This document shows positions 38,107 to 44,868 of a DNA stretch of 44,868 nt, in pieces. The stretch lies in the NCBI GenBank assembly GCA_002436065.1, contig DIXP01000054.1:23642-68509 (forward strand), in the 5' to 3' direction. The stretch comes from Chloroflexi bacterium UBA6077 (GTDB lineage: Bacteria; Chloroflexota; UBA6077). The translations under genes were made by a program, and so were the position numbers. The notes under the pieces are model-generated. The model was not told the origin of the DNA. It did not search any database and saw only the letters and a list, made by a program, of their open reading frames with translations. Numbering within the stretch: position 1 is the first letter of the stretch; every line of letters begins with the position of its first letter.

Positions 38107-38492
38107 AAAAAAAAGCCTTTCACCCTGATTCAGGGGCGAAAGGCGTTCCGCGGTACCACCCTGCTTGACGTTTCGATCCCCACCTCGCTTTGATGCGAGG
38201 TGCTCTGCGGGACTCCTGTTTGCCGAGGAGCCCGAAATGGTGGAGCAGAGGGGAATTGAACCCCTGACCTCTTCCATGCCAAGGAAGCGCGCTCCCGCTG
38301 CGCCACTGCCCCAAGATGATACGGGATCCGATCGTCCGCTCTATGGCGCTCTAACGGTCGCCATCCGGCAGCGACTACTGCCATTCACCGCTGCTGCTCC
38401 CGGGCGAGTTCGGCCTGTGGCTTCCGCCTGCCCTGCCGGTTTCCACCCTCCCGGCTCTCTGCGTGGCGTGGCTTACTACTCCCGTTCAGCGC
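38107..38492 (-). promoter_or_regulatory. T-box riboswitch leader of leuS (specifier CTC, Leu)
   Basis: Read on the minus strand. Stem I features are AGTAG (38480-38476), CAGAGAGCCGGG (38461-38450) and GAA-CTC-GCCC with the Leu specifier CTC at 38408-38406. CCGTTA follows. The T-box sequence AGGGTGGTACCGCGG is at 38162-38148; its UGGU bulge fits an ACCA end, as in tRNA-Leu. The terminator GCCTTTCGCCC / GGGTGAAAGGC plus eight T lies at 38144-38107. Uncharged tRNA-Leu should stabilise the antiterminator and raise leuS expression. A complete tRNA-Ala gene (38238-38312) lies inside the leader. Confidence 0.88.
38238..38312 (-). tRNA. tRNA-Ala (anticodon GGC)
   Basis: 75 nt including an encoded CCA. 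The acceptor GGGGCAG pairs with CTGCTCC, giving the G3-U70 pair that defines alanine identity. D-stem GCGC/GCGC, anticodon stem CTTCC/GGAAG around TTGGCAT, T-arm AGGGG-TTCAATT-CCCCT, and discriminator A73. All arms are perfect. It lies wholly within the leuS T-box leader on the same strand. Flanking GGATCCCG (38329-38322) and CGGGCTCC (38234-38227) can pair at 7 of 8 positions around it. Confidence 0.95.
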
Positions 38493-38498
38493 CAGGAT

Positions 38499-38528
38499 AT
38501 GATAGCAGATGAAGGTCTCTCGCCGCAA
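38499..38528 (-). promoter_or_regulatory. Promoter of the leuS leader
   Basis: Minus strand TTGCGG (38528-38523), 18 nt, TATCAT (38504-38499), placing the start about 12 nt before the stem I AGTAG. No other promoter is obvious directly in front of the tRNA-Ala. Confidence 0.55.
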
Positions 38529-38632
38529 GGGCCGTATTCCCTCACTGAAATTGCACCATAAGAGTAGGCAGTCCTGACAAGGGCAATGGTAACCGTCATT
38601 CCTCTGAAAACGGGCGACTCCCCCACCCCGTC

Positions 38633-38653
38633 ATTCCCGCCGCAAGCGGGAAT
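38633..38653. repeat. Short inverted repeat of the 'CGTCATTCCCGC' type
   Basis: ATTCCCGC-CGCAA-GCGGGAAT, a common kind of intergenic palindromic repeat. The 38529-38756 gap holds only such repeat sequence. Confidence 0.5.
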
Positions 38654-38756
38654 CCAGGCCTGTTCCGCCCAATACCAATCAGCCACCTTTTCATGCCTGG
38701 TTGGTGGGCTGCAAGCCCATGGACAATTCCCGTCTCCGCAGGAATCCAATTGAGCC

Positions 38757-38810
38757 GGTTCTTGACAGAACCTCGGATGTCGCCATACTGTGGGTCGAGA
38801 ACCGATTCTC
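38757..38810 (+). promoter_or_regulatory. Promoter with two dyads before the ThDP enzyme
   Basis: TTGACA (38762-38767), 16 nt, CATACT (38784-38789). The -35 is the centre of GGTTCT-TGAC-AGAACC (38757-38772). A second dyad GAGAA-CCGA-TTCTC (38797-38810) sits at the start site and shares the AGAACC element. Confidence 0.5.
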
Positions 38811-38858
38811 CAATTCCCTCTTTCGATTGTCCCAGCTACAACACCCAGGGGAGTGATC

Positions 38859-40574
38859 ATGGTCAAAGAGTACGCTTGGCAGACAGTGGTGAAAGCTTTG
38901 CAGGCCGAGGGGGTAGAGAGACTCTACGGTCTACCCGGACACCCGAGGCAGCTTTACGATGCCCTATACGATTGCCCGGATATCCAACCGGTGCTGGTGC
39001 GCCACGAGGTAGCGGCCGTCTTCATGGCCATGGCCGAGAGCAGGCTTACCGGGAAACCCGCGGTATGCTTCGCCCCTCCGGGGCCCGGTCTGGCGAACAT
39101 GTTTCCCGGGATGCTGGAGGCATACTCCGGCTGCGCTCCGATCATCCTCCTCGGGCCGGGCACCGCGACCTCGAAGAACGGCATGGGAGCCTTCCAGGAG
39201 GTCGATCACATGGCTACCTTCAGGGAGGTTACCAAGTGGTCGGTGCGGGTGGATCGGCCGGAGCGAGTAGCGTGGGCCATGCGTCGGGCCTTCTCCATTG
39301 CCGCCGGCGGCAAGCCCGGCCCCGTCTACGTGGAACTACCTTTGGATCTGGCCGTACAAGAAGTCGAGATGCCCCCTTATCTCCCTACCAAGCCCGCAGC
39401 GCCGCCGGCGCCCGATCCCATGGCGGTGAAGCAGGTGGTCGATCTGCTGCTCGCCGCGCAGCGACCGGTCCTGGTGGCTGGAGGCGGAGCAGTGCTCGCC
39501 GGGGCCGGGGACGGGTTGCGCCAGATCGCGGAAATGCTCGGCATGCCGGTGCTCACTAGCCTCTCGGGACGTGGCATCATCCCCGAAACTCATCCCCTCG
39601 CGCTGGGAATGACCGGCCTGTATTTCAACAAGCTCAGCAAGCAGGCCTACCGCGAGACGGATCTCATGCTCTCGGTCGGGTGCAGGCACGAGGAGTTCTC
39701 CTCGGCTGCCTGGAAGCATCTGCCAGCCGACGCCAGGTTCGTGCAGATCGACATCGACCCCTTCGAGTTCGGCCGCAACTTCGTGCCGGAGTTGGCGGTG
39801 ACTGCCGACGCACGCCTGGCAGCATCCGCGATCGTTCAGGAACTCCGCGGCCGGACCATCGATGAGGCAGCGGTCAGGGCGCGAGCCGAGGCTATCGCGG
39901 CGGCTCGGCAAGGATACGAGGCCGAGGTGGCGGAGGAGTGCAGCAGCGCCAACTCGGTACCCATTCGGACCAAGCGGGTGGTATGGGAGATGAGCCGGGT
40001 CTTCGGGCGGGACACGGTCCTCGTCTGCGAGAACGGCTCTCAGGATCTCTGGGCCTACTACTACCCCTACTACCAGGTGCCCGAGGGCGGCCACTGCATG
40101 GTACCGGCGGAGCAGACCTGCATGGGAATGGGGGTGATGGGCGCCATAGGCGCTAAACTGGCCCGTCCGGATAAGAAGGTGGTGTGCACCACCGGCGACG
40201 GCGCCTTCCAGATGGGCATGCACGAACTTCCCACGGCCGTTCAGTATCATGCACCCGTGACCTGGGTGATTCTCAACAACAACTCGCTGGGGTGGATCAA
40301 GCTCCACTCTCGTGCCTTGAACAAACGCTACATTGCCGTAGACTTCGATGTACAGCCGGATTTCGTCCAGATCGCTAAGGCCAACCGCTGTTACGGCGAG
40401 AAGGTGCAGCAGCCTGAGGAGATCAGACCCGCGCTGGAGCGAGCCCTGGGGGCCAACAGTCGGGGAGTGCCGGCGGTGCTGGAGTTCGTGGTCGAGCCCT
40501 GGGATTTCTCGTGGGGCTTCAAGGAGTATCACCGCGACCTGAACGGCTTCCCACCCGACCTGGAGTCGCTCTAA
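38859..40574 (+). CDS. Thiamine-diphosphate enzyme, acetolactate-synthase-like
   Basis: A 571-aa protein with the three-domain ThDP decarboxylase architecture. The catalytic Glu is E50 in 'LVRHEVAAVFMA'. The central FAD/transhydrogenase-like domain includes 'RPVLVAGGGAVLAGA'. The ThDP-Mg motif is 'TGDGAFQMGMHELPTAVQYHAPVTWVILNNNSLGW'. Candidates are acetolactate synthase, glyoxylate carboligase, oxalyl-CoA decarboxylase or sulfoacetaldehyde acetyltransferase. There is no ilvN next to it, so a catabolic role is as likely as isoleucine/valine synthesis. GGGGAGTG precedes ATG 38859. Transcribed alone behind a promoter with two dyads. Confidence 0.85.
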   Translation: MVKEYAWQTVVKALQAEGVERLYGLPGHPRQLYDALYDCPDIQPVLVRHEVAAVFMAMAESRLTGKPAVCFAPPGPGLANMFPGMLEAYSGCAPIILLGPGTATSKNGMGAFQEVDHMATFREVTKWSVRVDRPERVAWAMRRAFSIAAGGKPGPVYVELPLDLAVQEVEMPPYLPTKPAAPPAPDPMAVKQVVDLLLAAQRPVLVAGGGAVLAGAGDGLRQIAEMLGMPVLTSLSGRGIIPETHPLALGMTGLYFNKLSKQAYRETDLMLSVGCRHEEFSSAAWKHLPADARFVQIDIDPFEFGRNFVPELAVTADARLAASAIVQELRGRTIDEAAVRARAEAIAAARQGYEAEVAEECSSANSVPIRTKRVVWEMSRVFGRDTVLVCENGSQDLWAYYYPYYQVPEGGHCMVPAEQTCMGMGVMGAIGAKLARPDKKVVCTTGDGAFQMGMHELPTAVQYHAPVTWVILNNNSLGWIKLHSRALNKRYIAVDFDVQPDFVQIAKANRCYGEKVQQPEEIRPALERALGANSRGVPAVLEFVVEPWDFSWGFKEYHRDLNGFPPDLESL

Positions 40575-40586
40575 GCAGCTAGCCTA

Positions 40587-40792
40587 AGTGCGTCGTTCCG
40601 CAATACCCCAACGTGTCGTAGGGAAGGGGCTCGTCCCCTTCCGCCCACGGGACATGGACGCGCGATGCTGCCCATCTCCTCACCGCGCCGCTCGCCATTC
40701 CACACCGCGACGTTGGCCATCCCCTACCGCGTTGCCCACCACCGCCGGGCGGCAGGGGATAAACCCCCGCCCTACGTTGGGAACGACGCACT
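40587..40792. mobile_element. MITE-like element with 13-bp inverted termini
   Basis: AGTGCGTCGTTCC (40587-40599) and GGAACGACGCACT (40780-40792) are perfect complements. The homology continues inward imperfectly (ACCCCAACG...CGTTGGG, CGTAGGG...CCCTACG). Non-coding interior. Confidence 0.6.
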
Positions 40793-40907
40793 AAGCGGCG
40801 CATCCACCAAATCCGAGACAGCTTCGCCATGGGCGCGAGCCCGACACTGAAGTGATCGGGCTCACCCCCACGGAAAGCGATGTGGACTCGTCGGATGCGC
40901 CACTTAG
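40791..40907. mobile_element. Second TIR-bounded element abutting the first
   Basis: CTAAGCGGCGCATCC (40791-40805) and GGATGCGCCACTTAG (40893-40907) match at 14 of 15 positions. It shares its first two bases with the end of the preceding element. Non-coding. Confidence 0.5.
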
Positions 40908-40932
40908 CAATCCATGAGGATTGCCTGCTCCC

Positions 40933-40962
40933 TTGTATGCAAGAGGCGGTGAGGGCTACAAT
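40933..40962 (+). promoter_or_regulatory. Promoter of ald
   Basis: TTGTAT (40933-40938), 18 nt, TACAAT (40957-40962), leaving a leader of about 70 nt. Confidence 0.55.
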
Positions 40963-41040
40963 CGAGGCAAGGAGAAATCCGAGCCTATGCTGCTCAGCCT
41001 GACAGAGAGGATTATCCAGGCTGTAGTAGGAGATTCGATG

Positions 41041-42150
41041 ATGATTGTTGGTGTACCCAAGGAGATCAAGGATAACGAGTGCCGGGTTGCGGCGACCCCT
41101 GGAGGGGTGGAGCTGTTGGTGAGCATGGGACACAGGGTGCTGGTAGAGGCTGATGCCGGCGTGGGCAGCGGCTTCTCCGACGACGAGTACCTCCGCTCCG
41201 GCGCCACCCTGGTATCCCACGAGGATGCCTTCAGCGAAGCCGATATGGTCCTCAAGGTAAAGGAGCCCCTGCCCTCGGAGTACAAGCTGCTGCGCGAAGG
41301 GATGCTGCTGTTCACCTACCTGCACCTGGCAGCGGAGCCAGAGCTGACCAAGGCGATGATAGAGAAGAAGGTCACCGGCGTAGCCTACGAGACGGTTGAG
41401 ATGCCGGATCGGTCCCTACCGCTGCTGATCCCCATGAGCGAGGTGGCAGGGCGTATGTCCGTCCAGGTTGCCGCCCACTACCTGGAACAGCCCCACGGTG
41501 GGCGAGGCAAGCTGCTGGGAGGCGTGGCCGGGGTGCGCCCCTCGGACGTGGTGGTCATAGGGGGTGGGACCGTCGGCACCAACGCCGCCCAGATAGCCCT
41601 CGGCATGGGCGCCCACGTGACCCTCATAGACAAGGACCTGAACCGGTTGCGCTACCTGGACCAGGTGCTCCACGGCAGCCTCACCACCCTCAGCTCCAAC
41701 CCCAGGAACATCGCCGATGCCGTGTCCACGGCGGATGCAGTGATCGGCTCCGTGCTGGTGGCCGGAGCGAAGGCCCCCAGGCTGGTGACCAGGGAGATGA
41801 TCTCATCCATGAAGGCTGGGAGCGTGGTGATCGACGTGGCCGTCGACCAGGGAGGATGCATCGAGACCTCCCACGTCACCAGCCACAGCAAACCTACCTA
41901 CCTGGTGGACGGGGTGGTGCACTACGCTGTACCCAACATGCCGGGCGCGGTGCCCCGGACCTCCACCTACGCCCTGTCCAACGCCACCCTGCCCTACGCC
42001 TCGCGGTTGGCGAAGCTGGGCTTCCGGGAAGCGGTTCGCTGCATGCCCGACCTGGCCAAGGGCGTGAACACCCACGACGGCAAGGTCACCTGCCAGGGTG
42101 TGGCCGACGCATTCGGATACGAGTGCACGCCCCTGGCGTCGCTGTTGTAG
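41041..42150 (+). CDS. ald: Alanine dehydrogenase
   Basis: A 369-aa NAD+-dependent enzyme interconverting L-alanine and pyruvate plus ammonia. The N-terminal substrate domain is 'MIVGVPKEIKDNECRVAATPGGVE' with the conserved Arg and Lys, plus 'LKVKEPLPSEY', 'TYLHLAAE', 'VAYETVE' and 'PLLIPMSEVAGRMSVQ'. The NAD fold is 'VVVIGGGTVGTNAAQIALGMGAHVTLIDKD'. 'AVDQGGC' and 'YAVPNMPGAVPRTST' are typical. ATG 41041 is 8 nt after AGGAG; the adjacent ATG 41038 is an equal alternative. It has its own promoter and terminator. Confidence 0.95.
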   Translation: MIVGVPKEIKDNECRVAATPGGVELLVSMGHRVLVEADAGVGSGFSDDEYLRSGATLVSHEDAFSEADMVLKVKEPLPSEYKLLREGMLLFTYLHLAAEPELTKAMIEKKVTGVAYETVEMPDRSLPLLIPMSEVAGRMSVQVAAHYLEQPHGGRGKLLGGVAGVRPSDVVVIGGGTVGTNAAQIALGMGAHVTLIDKDLNRLRYLDQVLHGSLTTLSSNPRNIADAVSTADAVIGSVLVAGAKAPRLVTREMISSMKAGSVVIDVAVDQGGCIETSHVTSHSKPTYLVDGVVHYAVPNMPGAVPRTSTYALSNATLPYASRLAKLGFREAVRCMPDLAKGVNTHDGKVTCQGVADAFGYECTPLASLL

Positions 42151-42158
42151 CAACGTGC

Positions 42159-42193
42159 AGAACCGCCGCGGTTTCGGAAACCGCGGCGGTTCT
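42159..42193 (+). terminator. ald terminator hairpin
   Basis: AGAACCGCCGCGGTTT, loop CGG, AAACCGCGGCGGTTCT: a perfect 16-bp stem 9 nt after the stop. Confidence 0.75.
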
Positions 42194-42208
42194 AAAGCTC
42201 ACATCCAG

Positions 42209-42237
42209 ACAGCCGCGGTCTGCGAGACTGCGGCTGT
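42209..42237 (-). terminator. trpB terminator hairpin
   Basis: ACAGCCGCGGTCT, loop GCG, AGACTGCGGCTGT, one G-T pair, 7 nt beyond the trpB stop in the convergent direction. Confidence 0.65.
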
Positions 42238-42243
42238 ATTCGT

Positions 42244-43611
42244 TCAGCCTACCTTCGGCAGATCCTCCAGGCACTTCTCCACCAGGGCGGAGGGGTAATC
42301 GAGGTCCTCCAATTTGCCGGAGAGGTAGGAGTCATAGGCGGCCATGTCGAAGTTGCCGTGGCCGCTGAGGTTGAAGAGGATGGTCTTGGCCTCACCCGAC
42401 TCCTTGCACTTCAGCGCCTCGTCGATGGCTGCCTTGACCGCGTGGGCCGACTCCGGAGCCACGACGAGCCCCTCTGACCGAGCGAACTGGAGGGCCGCGG
42501 CGAAGACGCTCTTCTGGGGCAGCGCCACGGCACTGATGATCCCCTGGTGGTAGAGGGCACTGATCAGGGGCGACATACCGTGGTATCGCAGGCCACCCGC
42601 GTGGATCCCCTCGGGCATGAAGTCGTGGCCCAGGGTGTACATCTGGACCACCGGGGCCATCTTAGCCGTGTCGCCGTAGTCGTAAGCGAACACCCCCTTG
42701 GTCAGGGTGGGGCAGGCCGACGGCTCCACCGCAAGGAACTGCACCTTCTGCCCGGCCAGGCGGTCCTTAACGAAGGGGAAGGCGATGCCTCCGAAGTTGC
42801 TACCTCCGCCCACGCATCCGATCACCACGTCAGGGTAGGCATCGGCCTTCTCAAGCTGCTTCTTCGCCTCCAGGCCGATCACGGTCTGGTGCAGCAGGAC
42901 ATGGTTCAAGACGCTGCCCAGGGAGTACTTGGTATCCTCTCGACCGACGGCATCCTCGACAGCCTCGCTGATGGCAAGCCCCAGACTGCCGGTGGACTCC
43001 GGATCTCTGGCCAGAGCCGCCCGGCCGACCGCCGTCTCGGGGCTAGGGCTGGGGATGACCCGTCCACCAAATGCCTCTATCAGGCTCTTCCGGTAGGGCT
43101 TCTGGTAGTAGCTCACCTTCACCATATAGACCATGCACTCCAGGCCAAGGAAGGAGCAGGCTATGGCGAGGGCACTCCCCCACTGTCCGGCTCCGGTCTC
43201 GGTGGAGAGTCGCTTCACACCCTCGATCTTGTTGTAGTATGCCTGAGCCACGGCGGTGTTCAGCTTGTGGCTGCCGGCAGGGCTGGCCCCCTCGTACTTG
43301 TAGAAGATCTTCGCCGGAGTATCGAGCGCCTTCTCCAGCCGCCGAGCTCGCATGAGCGGCGTGGCCCTGTAGAGGCGGTAGACATCTCGCACCTCCTCCG
43401 GAATCTCGATGTACCGCTCGGTGGAAACCTCCTGGCGGATCACCTCCATAGGGAAGAGGGGCGCAAGGTCCTGGGGCCCCAGGGGCTGCCCGGTGGCGGG
43501 GTGCAGCGGCGGGGCCAGCGGCTCTGGCAGGTCTGCCGCCACGTTGTACCAGGCGGTGGGCATCTCGTGCTCTTCCAGGGTTATCTTGGTAGCTCGTTGT
43601 GCTGCGTTCAT
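42244..43611 (-). CDS. trpB: Tryptophan synthase beta chain, TrpB2 type
   Basis: A 455-aa PLP enzyme condensing indole and serine to tryptophan. The Schiff-base Lys is K116 in 'PAGSHKLNTA', the catalytic Glu is in 'RLSTETGAGQWGSAL', and the phosphate loop is 'GCVGGGSNFGG'. The N-terminal extension ('TAWYNVAADLPEPLAPPLHPATGQPL') and the length mark the TrpB2 class, which usually acts without TrpA as an indole salvage enzyme. No trpA is adjacent. AGAGGAAAG precedes the ATG. Control is by a Trp-specific T-box leader about 280 nt upstream. Confidence 0.95.
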   Translation of the reverse strand: MNAAQRATKITLEEHEMPTAWYNVAADLPEPLAPPLHPATGQPLGPQDLAPLFPMEVIRQEVSTERYIEIPEEVRDVYRLYRATPLMRARRLEKALDTPAKIFYKYEGASPAGSHKLNTAVAQAYYNKIEGVKRLSTETGAGQWGSALAIACSFLGLECMVYMVKVSYYQKPYRKSLIEAFGGRVIPSPSPETAVGRAALARDPESTGSLGLAISEAVEDAVGREDTKYSLGSVLNHVLLHQTVIGLEAKKQLEKADAYPDVVIGCVGGGSNFGGIAFPFVKDRLAGQKVQFLAVEPSACPTLTKGVFAYDYGDTAKMAPVVQMYTLGHDFMPEGIHAGGLRYHGMSPLISALYHQGIISAVALPQKSVFAAALQFARSEGLVVAPESAHAVKAAIDEALKCKESGEAKTILFNLSGHGNFDMAAYDSYLSGKLEDLDYPSALVEKCLEDLPKVG

Positions 43612-43662
43612 CTTTCCTCTCCAAATACAGTACTGAGTGCTGAGCGAGGCAAGCCGTCCACT

Positions 43663-43719
43663 CCCTCTCCCCGCGGGAGAGGGGACTGATCACTCCCCCT
43701 TCCCGTATCGGGAAGGGGG
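43663..43719. repeat. Two back-to-back intergenic hairpins
   Basis: CCCTCTCCC-CGC-GGGAGAGGG (43663-43683) and CCCCCTTCCCG-TAT-CGGGAAGGGGG (43695-43719), both perfect, followed by a C/G-rich run. They lie in the trpB leader between the T-box terminator and the gene. No gene is seen in 43612-43895. Confidence 0.55.
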
Positions 43720-43895
43720 CCGGGGGGTTAGGTCCACCCCCCCCCGTCCCGAAAAGGGGCGTCACCGCCCCCGCAGCCACGAGCCGGGTGGCGTCTCGTG
43801 CCACACCGGCCGGAACCCACCCTGGTGGGCCTTGCCTTCGGCAGCTGACGTCACCCGTACCATATCTTCCACCTTTGTCCTCGCGATCTGGGCAA

Positions 43896-44204
43896 AAAGA
43901 AAGCCCCTCGTCCTAGGGACGAGAGGCGTTGCCTCCGTGGTGCCACCCTGGTTACCGTGAGGTCAATTCAGACGGACCTCACCAGCATCTCACTACAGGT
44001 ACGGGAGACCTATCTGTCTCCGATACCCGGCGCCCTGATAACGGGGGCCAATCCGGCGCAGCCTACTCAGGGTGAACCCTTTGGGCCTGCGACTCGCGGG
44101 TCCATTCAACGACGCGCCCGGTGCCGGCTCTCACCTACCCCGGCTCTCTGACCCTGAGCGTTAGCGCCTACTAGTCCCGTTCATCGTCCATATAACATCT
44201 GACG
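43896..44204 (-). promoter_or_regulatory. T-box riboswitch leader of trpB (specifier TGG, Trp)
   Basis: On the minus strand: stem I with CTAGTAG, CAGAGAGCCGGGG and GAA-TGG-ACCC (specifier TGG at 44104-44102), then CCGTTATC. The T-box AGGGTGGCACCACGG is at 43949-43935; its UGGC bulge fits the G73-CCA end of tRNA-Trp. The terminator GCCTCTCGTCC / GGACGAGGGGC plus TTTCTTTTT ends at about 43896. Uncharged tRNA-Trp should turn trpB on. It is a complete, uninterrupted leader and a useful comparison for the leuS one. Confidence 0.9.
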
Positions 44205-44210
44205 CTAACC

Positions 44211-44239
44211 AGTATAGAGGCAAGAGCTATGGGAGTCAA
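44211..44239 (-). promoter_or_regulatory. Promoter of the trpB leader
   Basis: Minus strand TTGACT (44239-44234), 17 nt, TATACT (44216-44211). Confidence 0.7.
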
Positions 44240-44272
44240 CAGGCTATTTTGGGAATCCCCCCATCCACAATA

Positions 44273-44298
44273 GGCGGCGGAGCCGCCCGCGCTCCCAG
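44273..44298. repeat. Half-copy of the 23-bp palindromic repeat
   Basis: AGCCGCCCGCGCTCCCAG matches the right arm of the palindrome at 5034-5090. The left arm is absent. Confidence 0.55.
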
Positions 44299-44325
44299 CC
44301 CTGGGTCGGCCACGACGAGAGTGCT

Positions 44326-44868
44326 CTACGACCTCTTCACCCTGTCACCATCTCGGAGGTCGTTCCCTCCAGCTACCACCACCTCTTCCCCAGCCTCTAC
44401 CCCACTGAGCACCTCTATCGTCCCATCCTGGCTCAGTCCCAGCTTTACTTGCCTCGCCTCGGCCATATCTCCCTTCACGACGAACAGGAGGGTCTGTCCT
44501 CCCTTCGTGACTATGGCTTCCTTTGGCACCAGCAGCGCTCTCTCCTTCTCTGCTACCACTATCTGCACCTGCGCGAACATCCCTGCCCTCAGCTTCCCTT
44601 CCTCCGTCTCTGGCCGTACCTTTACCTGGAAGGTTCGGGTCTTCGGGTCCGCTGTCGGCGCTATCAGCTCTACTTTCGCTTGGAATGGTTCGTTCGGGTA
44701 GGCTGTCACCACTACTTCGGCCTTCTGCCCTTCCTTCACCTGCCCTATCTGCCCTTCCTCTACACCAAGCGTTAGCTCTACTTCGGGGCTCACCAGGGTC
44801 ACTATCGGGCTGGCCGGGCTCACCAGCGTCCCTATGCTCCCCTGTCTCTCCGCCACTATCCCTTCTAT
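44326..44868 (-). CDS. Efflux transporter periplasmic adaptor (HlyD/RND MFP family), partial
   Basis: The C-terminal 180 residues of a membrane-fusion protein; the frame continues past the window end (IEGIVAERQGSIGTLVSP at the edge is the internal lipoyl half 'G.V......G..V'). The beta-barrel part has 'LTLGVEEGQIGQVKEGQKAEVVVTAYPNEPFQAKVELIAPTADPKTRTFQVKV'. The membrane-proximal part is 'LRAGMFAQVQIVVAEKERALLVPKEAIV', ending 'GGNDLRDGDRVKRS'. It links an inner-membrane RND or ABC pump to the envelope exterior. The partner genes would lie downstream or beyond the window; none is seen here. Confidence 0.85.
   Translation of the reverse strand: MEGIVAERQGSIGTLVSPASPIVTLVSPEVELTLGVEEGQIGQVKEGQKAEVVVTAYPNEPFQAKVELIAPTADPKTRTFQVKVRPETEEGKLRAGMFAQVQIVVAEKERALLVPKEAIVTKGGQTLLFVVKGDMAEARQVKLGLSQDGTIEVLSGVEAGEEVVVAGGNDLRDGDRVKRS

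Noticed and set aside
39336..40532. Minus-strand ORF of 398 codons inside the ThDP enzyme
   Set aside because: Antisense shadow of a well supported enzyme gene.
42547..43689. Plus-strand ORF of 380 codons opposite trpB
   Set aside because: Antisense shadow of trpB with no recognisable motif or ribosome-binding site.

Overview
The window is GC-rich bacterial DNA with densely packed genes. It fits a member of the Chloroflexota best. The reasons are T-box control of leuS and trpB, an exported protein opening with a 'LADQIPxVVGxPLE...TTGLMxWRKADNWTAFT' domain, relics of a small 'VNVYLEVGKKR.FAGALDWPGWCRSGRDE' family, and many short palindromic and MITE-like repeats. The phylum assignment is inference from family recall; no rRNA or single-copy marker set is present.

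Layout. 0-9.5 kb: housekeeping genes (map, coaE), small exported proteins, a beta-hydroxyacid dehydrogenase, two methyltransferases, an SRPBCC protein, an unreported 38-aa ORF with its own terminator, and an antitoxin/RES-toxin pair. 9.6-12.8 kb: a PEP-synthase/rifampicin-phosphotransferase-like gene with a C-terminal membrane anchor, lying between two inverted copies of a ~135-bp MITE-like repeat. 12.86-20.9 kb: a decayed defence island. It holds a frameshifted toxin next to an intact antitoxin, two AbiEi antitoxin genes whose toxins are both wrecked, the C-terminal end of a PglX-like methylase, the C-terminal end of a BrxL-like Lon protease, fragments of an ATPase/DUF4276 pair, a Fic gene with a 5' frameshift, a low-GC VanZ gene and an IS21 remnant.

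20.9-34.9 kb: an apparent ten-gene catabolic and uptake operon on the minus strand. In transcription order it encodes a DUF6282-like amidohydrolase, an ABC permease, an ATPase and a lipoprotein of the NitT/TauT type, an RraA/HMG-aldolase-like protein, a Gfo/Idh/MocA oxidoreductase, a creatinase-like M24-fold protein without the metal ligands, an HMG-lyase/isopropylmalate-synthase-like enzyme, a zinc alcohol dehydrogenase and an ADP-forming acyl-CoA synthetase. A divergent MarR regulator and a second M24 gene lie beyond it. The operon promoter is bracketed by a perfect inverted repeat. The substrate is unknown.

35-44.9 kb: transposase relics, leuS, an acetolactate-synthase-like ThDP enzyme, alanine dehydrogenase, a TrpB2-type trpB and the start-less end of an efflux adaptor. 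Both leuS and trpB have full T-box leaders with specifier codons CTC (Leu) and TGG (Trp). The leuS leader is exceptional: a complete tRNA-Ala(GGC) gene sits inside it, between stem I and the antiterminator. This is the observation I would follow up first.
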